A stretch of 6,182 nucleotides of DNA from Bacteroidales bacterium (GTDB taxonomy: Bacteria > Bacteroidota > Bacteroidia > Bacteroidales > VadinHA17): assembly GCA_012514255.1 (NCBI GenBank), contig JAAZAP010000225.1, forward strand, positions 1-6,182, in the 5' to 3' direction. Positions 1 through 5,254 of this stretch are shown piece by piece. A program made the position numbers and the translations under genes. Numbering within the stretch: the first letter of the stretch is position 1; each line of letters begins with the position of its first letter. A model generated the notes under the pieces. That model searched no databases. It saw only the letters and a program-made list of their open reading frames with translations, and had not been told where the DNA came from.

Positions 1-106
1 GGGCAAGTAAAACAATGATGATTAGAAGTACATAGAATAACATCGCTTTGAATTTTTAGTATTTGGATAGTAAAAATAGTATTTTCTAATACATTATCTC
101 GTTTTT
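1..106. other. AT-rich intergenic stretch without a supported gene
   Basis: This is the gap downstream of the HD-domain gene, running to the window edge. It is clearly richer in A and T than the genes around it, and I see no convincing reading frame. The 7-base arms ATTTTTA (52-58) and TAAAAAT (71-77) are inverted around a 12-base spacer, but the stem is all A-T and no T-tract follows in the minus direction. I therefore do not call it a terminator. The stretch could hold the promoter of a gene to the left, which cannot be judged from here. Confidence 0.5.
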
Positions 107-760
107 TTACATGTCACCCTCAGCGTTCCACTCCCTGAAGAACTGATCAAGGTAGCTGAGCATGAAATCATGTCTCTCCCTGGCCAGTTCGCGACCTGTA
201 GGAGTGTTCATCAGGTTCTTGAGCATCAGTAGTTTATCATAGAAGTGGTGCACTGTTGACGCTGAGTGCGAGCTTGTTCCGGGCAGCAGGGGAGGATTAA
301 GTATCTTTTCCCGAGGATCATATATCTCTCTCCCTCGTAGTCCTCCATAACTGAATGCCCTGGCGATACCGACGGCGCCCATGGCGTCGAGCCTGTCGGC
401 ATCCTGAACTATCTGCAGTTCAATCTTTTCCGGGGCAGGCCTCTTTCCCTTTGAAAAAGAGATCTCTTCATTGATCAGTACCACCTCTTCAATCACGCCG
501 GCATCCACTCCCAATCCGGCAAGCAATTTGCGTATCTCCGCGGGTCCGGCATGGATTGAGAACTTGTGATCTCCCACATCATGCATCAGGGCACCCAGCT
601 CAATGATCTCCCTGTTTCCGCGGCCCTCACGTTCATGTATGTGCAGTGCCAGTCGCCTCACCCGTTCTATATGAGACCATCCGTGACCACTGTCATGATG
701 CTTCACAGCCTCCTCAACAAAGTGGCTGACTTCCTCAATGATCTCCTTTTCACTTTTCAT
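107..760 (-). CDS. HD-domain phosphohydrolase (YpgQ/YedJ-like)
   Basis: The product is a soluble 217-residue metal-dependent phosphohydrolase of the HD superfamily. The metal-binding signature is complete: the histidine of GHGWSHIERV (H30), the HD pair in MHDVGD (H60, D61), and the downstream aspartate in QDADRLDAMGA (D120/D122). The GHGWSH and DADRLDA wording is typical of the YpgQ/YedJ group, which is about this length. Some members have been reported to hydrolyse nucleoside triphosphates, but the substrate of this one cannot be read from sequence. There is no signal peptide, membrane segment or fused regulatory domain. The ATG at 758-760 is chosen because the conserved N-terminal helix begins right after it and it faces the divergent cinA gene. 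Nothing looks broken. Family assignment is firm; physiological role is unknown. Confidence 0.88.
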   Translation of the reverse strand: MKSEKEIIEEVSHFVEEAVKHHDSGHGWSHIERVRRLALHIHEREGRGNREIIELGALMHDVGDHKFSIHAGPAEIRKLLAGLGVDAGVIEEVVLINEEISFSKGKRPAPEKIELQIVQDADRLDAMGAVGIARAFSYGGLRGREIYDPREKILNPPLLPGTSSHSASTVHHFYDKLLMLKNLMNTPTGRELARERHDFMLSYLDQFFREWNAEGDM

Positions 761-783
761 CTGGCCTTACCGATAATGTGACA

Positions 784-790
784 CAAAATA
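784..790 (-). promoter_or_regulatory. Possible -7 box for the HD-domain gene
   Basis: Read on the minus strand this is TATTTTG, a Bacteroidota-type -7 element (consensus TAnnTTTG) one base short. A poor -33 candidate (TATG) lies 19 bases upstream. Transcription would start near 777, leaving a leader of roughly 15-20 bases before the ATG at 760. The same TATTTTG heptamer occurs in the rpmB promoter of this window. It is inferred from motif and position only. Confidence 0.35.
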
Positions 791-794
791 TTGA

Positions 795-802
795 TAATTT
801 TG
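795..802 (+). promoter_or_regulatory. Probable -7 box for cinA
   Basis: TAATTTTG matches the Bacteroidota -7 consensus TAnnTTTG exactly. A start near 808 would leave about 25 untranslated bases before the cinA ATG at 833. No good TTTG or TTG lies 17-23 bases upstream, so the -33 half is weak. The box is only 4 bases from the oppositely oriented TATTTTG at 784-790, so the two divergent promoters would compete for the same DNA. No purine-rich ribosome-binding sequence precedes the cinA ATG, as is common in this phylum. Confidence 0.45.
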
Positions 803-832
803 CATCCTTCATAAAAGGGTCCTTAACAAGAT

Positions 833-2077
833 ATGAACAGTGCAGAAATAATCACAATCGGCGACGAGCTGCTGATCGGACAGACAGTAGATACAAATTC
901 GGCATGGATCGGCATGCAGCTCAGTATGAGAGGGATAAGTATAAACCGAATCACATCGATTTCGGACAGGAGGGAGGAGATCATCAATGCCCTTGACGAG
1001 GCACTGGTGCGGGTAAAACTGGTACTGGTGACCGGAGGTCTGGGTCCTACGAGTGATGATATAACGAAGGAGACCCTGGCGGAATACTTTGGATCTGAGC
1101 TGGTCATGAATGAAGAAGTCCTGGCAGAGGTTACCAAAAGGATCACCAGGCGTAACCTTGTAATGAATGAGAACAACCGGCGTCAGGCTATGGTACCGGC
1201 ATGCTGCAGGGTCCTGAGCAACGGTGCCGGGACTGCGCCGGGGATGCTGTTTGAAAAAGAGGGAAAAACAGTGGTTTCAATGCCGGGTGTTCCCTCCGAG
1301 ATGAAATTCATCATGCAGGAACATGTACTGCCAATGGTGACAGCCATGGCAGGAGGCAGGACAATCATCCACAGGAACATAATGACCTATGGTACCTTTG
1401 AGGCGAAGCTGGCCGAGAGGCTGGAGGAATTTGAAAGGGAGCTGCCTGCCGGGATAAAGCTGGCGTACCTTCCTTCACACGGGATTATCAAGCTTCGCCT
1501 TACCGGTACGGGAGAAAGTACAAGGCAACTGGGACTGATGATGGACGGACAGATCCGCAAGCTTTATACAATTATTCCGGATGTAATCTATGGAGAAGGC
1601 GAAATTACGCTTGAGGAGAAGGTTGGTAACCTGTTATTGAGCAAGAACCTGACAGTGTCAACTGCAGAAAGCTGCACAGGCGGAAAGATAGCTTCGCTGA
1701 TTACTTCCGTTCCCGGCAGTTCGGCATGGTTTAAAGGGTCTGTTGTAGCCTATGACAATTCTATTAAGACAGGTCTTCTCGGCGTGGATCCTGAGATCAT
1801 CAACAGGTATGGAGCTGTCAGTGAGGAGACTGCCACAGCGATGGCCGAAGGAATACGCCGGCTGACAGGCACTGATTTCGCGATTGCAGTGACGGGTGTT
1901 GCCGGTCCCACCGGAGGCACACCTGAGAAACCTGTCGGCACCGTCTGGATCGCGATAGTCTCTGAAAGGGGCATTATCACTGAGAAACAACGGTTTGCAG
2001 ATGACAGGCTGATCAACATCTCACGCTCGGCCCATACTGCCCTGAACCTCCTGAGAAAACAGATAATCAACCACTAA
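833..2077 (+). CDS. cinA: CinA-family nicotinamide-nucleotide amidohydrolase / ADP-ribose pyrophosphatase-type protein
   Basis: This is a full-length two-domain CinA of 414 residues, the usual size. The N-terminal molybdopterin-binding-like (COG1058) domain begins with AEIITIGDELLIGQ (4-17) and carries TGGLGPTSDDITKE (67-80); in characterised homologues this domain has ADP-ribose pyrophosphatase activity. A linker region leads to the C-terminal PncC-like amidase domain from about residue 260, with TAESCTGG (277-284, containing the presumed nucleophile serine S280) and TGVAGPTGGTPEKPVGTV (354-371). That domain deamidates NMN to nicotinate mononucleotide in pyridine-nucleotide recycling. It is cytosolic. 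The start at 833 fits because the conserved domain begins at residue 4. The old name (competence/damage-inducible) comes from Gram-positive regulation and should not be taken to mean a competence role here. The gene sits upstream of rpmB on the same strand, an arrangement common in Bacteroidota. Confidence 0.95.
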   Translation: MNSAEIITIGDELLIGQTVDTNSAWIGMQLSMRGISINRITSISDRREEIINALDEALVRVKLVLVTGGLGPTSDDITKETLAEYFGSELVMNEEVLAEVTKRITRRNLVMNENNRRQAMVPACCRVLSNGAGTAPGMLFEKEGKTVVSMPGVPSEMKFIMQEHVLPMVTAMAGGRTIIHRNIMTYGTFEAKLAERLEEFERELPAGIKLAYLPSHGIIKLRLTGTGESTRQLGLMMDGQIRKLYTIIPDVIYGEGEITLEEKVGNLLLSKNLTVSTAESCTGGKIASLITSVPGSSAWFKGSVVAYDNSIKTGLLGVDPEIINRYGAVSEETATAMAEGIRRLTGTDFAIAVTGVAGPTGGTPEKPVGTVWIAIVSERGIITEKQRFADDRLINISRSAHTALNLLRKQIINH

Positions 2078-2100
2078 AGCTGAGTGATGATGTGATGTTG

Positions 2101-2122
2101 AAAAAAAATGCGTGTTTTTTTT
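2101..2122 (+). terminator. Possible weak terminator of cinA: A8/T8 inverted repeat
   Basis: Eight A residues (2101-2108) face eight T residues (2115-2122) across the 6-base loop TGCGTG, 24 bases after the cinA stop codon. The T-run could serve as both stem arm and U-tract. The stem is entirely A-T, so it is much weaker than the GC-rich hairpin at 2834-2865, and read-through into rpmB is likely. The T-run also supplies part of the -33 element of the next promoter. Confidence 0.3.
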
Positions 2123-2151
2123 GTTTAATAGAATAAAAATCACGTATTTTG
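2120..2151 (+). promoter_or_regulatory. Promoter of the rpmB-rpmG-DUF4295 operon
   Basis: A TTTG at 2120-2123 lies 21 bases before TATTTTG at 2145-2151, which fits the Bacteroidota -33 TTTG / -7 TAnnTTTG architecture apart from the -7 box being one base short. The spacer is strongly A/T-rich. Transcription would start around 2157, giving a leader of about 40 bases that is A-rich just before the rpmB start codon and has no Shine-Dalgarno sequence. I see no obvious autoregulatory ribosomal-protein binding structure in such a short leader. Confidence 0.55.
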
Positions 2152-2196
2152 CGAACCGATTTTCGGACTTTTCAGAACAAGTAAAAAAGAGTAATA

Positions 2197-2436
2197 ATGT
2201 CAAAGGTTTGTCAGGTCACCGGTAAGAAAGCAGTGGTTGGGAACAACGTTTCCCACTCGAAGAGGAGGACCAAGAGAAAGTTTATGGCCAACCTGTTCAC
2301 GAAGAGGTATTATCTTCCAGAGGAGGACAGGTGGATCACCCTTAAGATATCAGCAGCAGGAATGAGGAACATCAACAAGAACGGTCTTGCCTCCGTGCTT
2401 AAGGAAGCAAAGGAAAAAGGATACATTGTCAAATAA
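2197..2436 (+). CDS. rpmB: Large ribosomal subunit protein bL28
   Basis: The 79-residue basic protein matches bL28 over its whole length: N-terminal [20 protein letters not shown], the [12 protein letters not shown] segment (22-33), and the C-terminal [14 protein letters not shown] (51-64). It is a structural component of the 50S subunit. It has a single cysteine (C5) followed by QVTGKK, as in the zinc-free E. coli type, not the CxxCGK zinc-ribbon form. The ATG at 2197 gives the expected N-terminus. It is the first gene of a three-gene ribosomal cluster, 17 bases ahead of rpmG and preceded by its own likely promoter. Confidence 0.97.
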   Translation: MSKVCQVTGKKAVVGNNVSHSKRRTKRKFMANLFTKRYYLPEEDRWITLKISAAGMRNINKNGLASVLKEAKEKGYIVK

Positions 2437-2453
2437 AATAAACCGGAGAGAAA

Positions 2454-2642
2454 ATGGCAAAGAAGAGTAAAGGCAACAGGGTGCAGGTTATCCTTGAATG
2501 CACAGAGCACAAGGAATCCGGAATGCCGGGCACCTCGAGGTATATTACCACAAAGAACCGTAAGAACACCCCTGACCGTCTCGAGAGGAAGAAATACAAT
2601 CCGATTCTCAAAAAGGTCACCGTACACAGGGAGATAAAATAA
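2454..2642 (+). CDS. rpmG: Large ribosomal subunit protein bL33
   Basis: This 62-residue basic 50S-subunit protein is recognised by [22 protein letters not shown] (29-50) and the VHREIK ending. The usual zinc-ribbon cysteines are mostly gone. The position of the first CxxC reads ECTEHK (C16, H19), and the KKYCP of zinc-binding bL33 reads KKYNP here, so it probably folds without zinc. The ATG at 2454 is preceded by GGAGAG at 2445-2450, the only good Shine-Dalgarno-like sequence I noticed before a start codon in this window. It lies 17 bases after rpmB and 9 bases before the DUF4295 gene, clearly one operon. Confidence 0.96.
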   Translation: MAKKSKGNRVQVILECTEHKESGMPGTSRYITTKNRKNTPDRLERKKYNPILKKVTVHREIK

Positions 2643-2651
2643 ATTTTAGTC

Positions 2652-2807
2652 ATGGCAAAGAAAGTTGTTGCAACACTTAAGACAGGGACCGGCAAATCAT
2701 TCACCAAGTGCATCAAGGTGGTGAAGTCGGATAAAACGGGAGCATATCAGTTCAAGGAAGAGATGGTTCATAACGATCACGTTAAGGACTTCTTTGAAAA
2801 GAAATAA
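2652..2807 (+). CDS. DUF4295 small basic protein, probable Bacteroidota-specific ribosomal protein (bL38)
   Basis: This short frame encodes 51 residues starting MAKKVVATLKTGTGKSFTK and ending VKDFFEKK. It is lysine-rich with one cysteine (C20) and no membrane segment. It matches what I know of the DUF4295 family: about 50 residues, restricted to Bacteroidota and encoded directly after rpmG. From memory, cryo-EM of a Flavobacterium ribosome assigned this family to the large subunit as bL38; I hold that less firmly than the family match. Start and stop are unambiguous: ATG 9 bases after the rpmG stop, TAA just before the terminator. It is last in the rpmB operon and is easily missed because of its size. 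Confidence 0.88.
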   Translation: MAKKVVATLKTGTGKSFTKCIKVVKSDKTGAYQFKEEMVHNDHVKDFFEKK

Positions 2808-2833
2808 GGTCAGTATTCCTGATCAGTTTATAC

Positions 2834-2865
2834 AGGGAGACGCCGGTAAGTGCGTCTCTTTTTTT
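2834..2865 (+). terminator. Strong intrinsic terminator after the DUF4295 gene
   Basis: GAGACGC (2837-2843) pairs perfectly with GCGTCTC (2852-2858) around the 8-base loop CGGTAAGT, and seven T residues follow (2859-2865). One A-T and two G-T pairs could extend the stem outward at 2834-2836 / 2859-2861. It lies 26 bases after the DUF4295 stop and ends 23 bases before the ftsY ATG, so it should separate the abundant ribosomal-protein transcript from ftsY-rimO. Confidence 0.88.
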
Positions 2866-2872
2866 ACTTTTG
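2865..2872 (+). promoter_or_regulatory. Possible -7 box for ftsY-rimO inside the terminator tail
   Basis: TACTTTTG is an exact TAnnTTTG match that begins on the last T of the terminator tract. No TTTG or TTG occurs at the right distance upstream, because that position falls in the hairpin (around 2843-2846). A start from it would leave only about 10 leader bases before the ftsY ATG. It may be real, given that ftsY needs some expression past the terminator, or it may be a chance match in T-rich DNA. Confidence 0.25.
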
Positions 2873-2888
2873 AGGCATCAAGAACAAA

Positions 2889-3857
2889 ATGATGGCATTA
2901 TTCGGATTATTCAGGAAAGAAGAGAAGGATATCCTTGACCGCGGACTGACAAAGACGCGGGAGAGTGTCTTTTCCAGGCTTACCAGGGCCGTTGCCGGTA
3001 AATCGAAGATCGATGACGAGGTCCTTGACAACCTGGAAGAGGTCCTTGTTTCATCCGACGTGGGTGTTGATACCACACTCAGGATCATTGACAGGGTGTC
3101 AAAGCGTGTTGCCCGCGACAAATATGTAAGCACTTCAGAGCTTAATACCATCCTGCGCGATGAGATAGCCGGGCTTCTCGAGGAGAACAGCAGCACTCAT
3201 GATGTCTCATCGGGCTTTGATGCACCCCTGCCTGCCAGTCCGTATGTTATTATGGTTGTAGGCGTCAATGGCGTGGGAAAGACTACAACCATAGCCAAGC
3301 TGGCATATAACTTCAGGCAGGCCGGACGCAGTGTGCTGCTGGGGGCGGCTGACACCTTCCGTGCAGCAGCTATAGAGCAGCTGAAGATATGGTCTGAACG
3401 GGCCGGAGTGCCGATGATTAGTCAGCAGATGGGTTCTGATCCGGCCTCTGTGGCTTATGACACCGTCAAGTCAGCAGTGGCAGCCGGAACAGACATAGTT
3501 ATTATAGATACTGCAGGCAGGCTCCATAACAAGATAGGTCTGATGAACGAGCTCGCAAAGATACGGCGGGTGATGGAAAAGGTAATTCCTGGTGCACCCC
3601 ATGAGGTGCTGCTTGTACTGGATGGATCAACCGGACAGAATGCCTTTGAACAGGCCAGGCAATTCACCGCAGCAACTGAGGTTAATGCACTGGCAATCAC
3701 TAAACTGGACGGTACCGCCAAGGGTGGTGTTGTCATTGGCATCTCTGACCAATTCCGGATACCTGTCAAATATATCGGGGTGGGAGAGAAGATGGAGGAT
3801 CTGAGGATCTTCAACCGCTACGCTTTCGTCGATTCACTCTTCAGCAACAACTCCTGA
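2889..3857 (+). CDS. ftsY: Signal recognition particle receptor FtsY (SRP-type GTPase)
   Basis: FtsY docks SRP-bound ribosome-nascent chain complexes at the inner membrane and hands them to the Sec translocon, driven by paired GTP hydrolysis with Ffh. The 322-residue protein has the four-helix N domain (about 10-100) and the G domain with all motifs: GVNGVGKTTT (125-134), DTFRAAA (155-161), DTAGR (207-211), TKLD (271-274) and GVGE (297-300). The long acidic A domain of E. coli FtsY is absent, so membrane contact probably relies on the short N-terminal segment MMALFGLFRK. Two ATGs sit in tandem; 2892 (MALFGLF) is an equally good start. A terminator lies just upstream, and the TGA stop overlaps the rimO ATG by one base, suggesting translational coupling. 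Confidence 0.96.
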   Translation: MMALFGLFRKEEKDILDRGLTKTRESVFSRLTRAVAGKSKIDDEVLDNLEEVLVSSDVGVDTTLRIIDRVSKRVARDKYVSTSELNTILRDEIAGLLEENSSTHDVSSGFDAPLPASPYVIMVVGVNGVGKTTTIAKLAYNFRQAGRSVLLGAADTFRAAAIEQLKIWSERAGVPMISQQMGSDPASVAYDTVKSAVAAGTDIVIIDTAGRLHNKIGLMNELAKIRRVMEKVIPGAPHEVLLVLDGSTGQNAFEQARQFTAATEVNALAITKLDGTAKGGVVIGISDQFRIPVKYIGVGEKMEDLRIFNRYAFVDSLFSNNS

Positions 3858-5152
3858 TGAAGGGCAACAGGGTTAATATTGTTACCCTGGGTTGTTCAAA
3901 GAACACCGTCGATTCACAAAAATTGATGCGCCAGCTTGAAGCCGGCGGCTACAGTGTCATGGCTGACTCGGAGAAACCGGCTGACATTGTTATAATTAAT
4001 ACATGCGGTTTTATCAATGATGCCAGGGAGGAGAGTATTGAGAGCATCCTGAGACATGCCGAAGCCATCAGGAGAGAGGGCAGGGGTAAGCTTCTGGTAA
4101 TGGGCTGTCTGGTAGAGAGATACAAACGGGAGCTGCAGGGTGAGCTGCCTGAGGTTGATGGCTGGTTCGGGGTTAACAGGCCACAGGAGATAATCAATCA
4201 CCTGGGACTGGCATACCGACCGGAGCTCAACGGAGAGCGTGTCCTTACCGGCCCGGTGCATTATGCATACCTTAAGATCTCTGAAGGATGTGACCGCACC
4301 TGTGCCTTCTGTGCCATCCCTGATATCAGAGGCAGGTATATCTCAACACCCATGGAAGAGCTTGTGGATGAGGCCAGTCAGCTTGCCAGTGGCGGGGTAA
4401 AGGAACTGATACTTATAGCGCAGGACATTACGCTCTATGGCACAGACCTTTACGGCAGGCAAATGCTACCTGAACTTGTCAGCCGGCTATCTGCCACAGA
4501 GGGACTGGGCTGGATCAGGCTTCATTATCTGTATCCCTCTGATTTTCCTGTTGAATTACTTGAGATGATGCAGGATAATCCAAAGATATGCAAATATATA
4601 GATCTGCCGATACAGCATATCTCAGACAATATGCTGAGGATGATGAGGAGGGAGCATGACAGTGCCGGGACGAGGCAGCTGTTGAATGATATCCGCCGAC
4701 TTGTTCCGGGTGCTGCCGTTCGCACAACGGTTATAGCCGGTCATCCCGGCGAGACGGCAAAAGAGTTTGGGGAACTGCTGGATTTCATCAGGGAGTACCG
4801 GTTTGACAGGTTGGGGGCGTTCCGTTATTCTCATGAAGAGAACACCCATGCTGCCCTGCATCTCAGTGATGTCATCCCCGAACGGATCAAGGAAAAGAGG
4901 GTGGCCGGGATCATGGCCCTTCAACAGGAGATATCTGCTGAAAGGAATGCTGCCATGGCGGGTAAGGTAATACAGGTAATTATCGACAGGAGGGAGGGGC
5001 TGTTTCTTGTCGGACGCAGTGAACATGACTCTCCGGAAATAGACCAGGAGGTATTGATCTCAGGTGCCGGAGACATTGAGCCCGGCACCTTTATCAATGT
5101 GAAGGTAACCGGGTCAACTGAGTTCGATCTGTACGCTGAGGTCTGTCAATAG
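3857..5152 (+). CDS. rimO: Ribosomal protein uS12 (Asp89) methylthiotransferase RimO
   Basis: RimO is a radical SAM enzyme that attaches a methylthio group to the conserved aspartate of ribosomal protein uS12. The 431-residue product shows the full layout: an N-terminal UPF0004 domain with three cysteines for the auxiliary Fe-S cluster (C13 in GCSKN, C50 in NTCGFI, C84 in MGCLVERY), the radical SAM motif CDRTCAFC (C145, C149, C152), and a C-terminal TRAM domain (about 367-430). GCSKN, YLKISEGCDRTCAFCAIP and the DSPEID segment (391-396) favour RimO over the tRNA enzymes MiaB and MtaB. The ATG shares its A with the TGA of ftsY and no Shine-Dalgarno precedes it, so translation probably depends on ribosomes finishing ftsY. 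The link to neighbouring ribosomal genes fits its substrate. Confidence 0.95.
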   Translation: MKGNRVNIVTLGCSKNTVDSQKLMRQLEAGGYSVMADSEKPADIVIINTCGFINDAREESIESILRHAEAIRREGRGKLLVMGCLVERYKRELQGELPEVDGWFGVNRPQEIINHLGLAYRPELNGERVLTGPVHYAYLKISEGCDRTCAFCAIPDIRGRYISTPMEELVDEASQLASGGVKELILIAQDITLYGTDLYGRQMLPELVSRLSATEGLGWIRLHYLYPSDFPVELLEMMQDNPKICKYIDLPIQHISDNMLRMMRREHDSAGTRQLLNDIRRLVPGAAVRTTVIAGHPGETAKEFGELLDFIREYRFDRLGAFRYSHEENTHAALHLSDVIPERIKEKRVAGIMALQQEISAERNAAMAGKVIQVIIDRREGLFLVGRSEHDSPEIDQEVLISGAGDIEPGTFINVKVTGSTEFDLYAEVCQ

Positions 5153-5200
5153 CCATCAGGCAATCGAAAATAGCGTTGAAAACAGATATCCGTAGTCAAA

Positions 5201-5243
5201 ACTGCTGACTGGTACTGCTGACTGGTACTGCTGACTGCTGACT
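5201..5243. repeat. 13-bp tandem repeat (ACTGCTGACTGGT) between convergent genes
   Basis: Two perfect copies of ACTGCTGACTGGT (5201-5213, 5214-5226) are followed by a partial third copy of 10 bases (5227-5236) and a further GCTGACT (5237-5243). It lies in the 102-bp gap between the stops of rimO and the Clp gene, and so affects no protein. The unit is itself internally repetitive (CTG and CTGACT), a pattern prone to slippage. I see no T-rich intrinsic terminator for either gene in this gap. The repeat is certain; any function is unknown. Confidence 0.9.
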
Positions 5244-5254
5244 TAACCGTTACC

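Noticed and set aside
52..77. Terminator for the HD-domain gene
   Set aside because: The ATTTTTA/TAAAAAT inverted repeat is all A-T with a 12-base loop and no T-tract follows in the minus direction, so it would be too weak to support.
823..1176. 117-codon open frame on the minus strand over the start of cinA
   Set aside because: Serine-rich low-complexity translation antisense to conserved CinA motifs; no start context or family resemblance.
2124..2196. Riboswitch or ribosomal-protein leader structure before rpmB
   Set aside because: After the probable start site only about 40 bases remain, A-rich and without a convincing stem.
2310..2716. Two overlapping minus-strand frames across rpmB, rpmG and the DUF4295 gene
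   Set aside because: They run antisense to three certain ribosomal-type genes; their hydrophobic look comes from reading lysine codons in reverse (TTT, CTT).
3914..4261. Minus-strand open frames of 82-115 codons over rimO
   Set aside because: They lie opposite the conserved UPF0004 domain and show no recognisable domain; best explained as shadows of the coding strand.
5201..5243. CRISPR array or attachment site
   Set aside because: The copies are directly adjacent with no unique spacers, the unit is 13 bp, and no cas or integrase gene is nearby.
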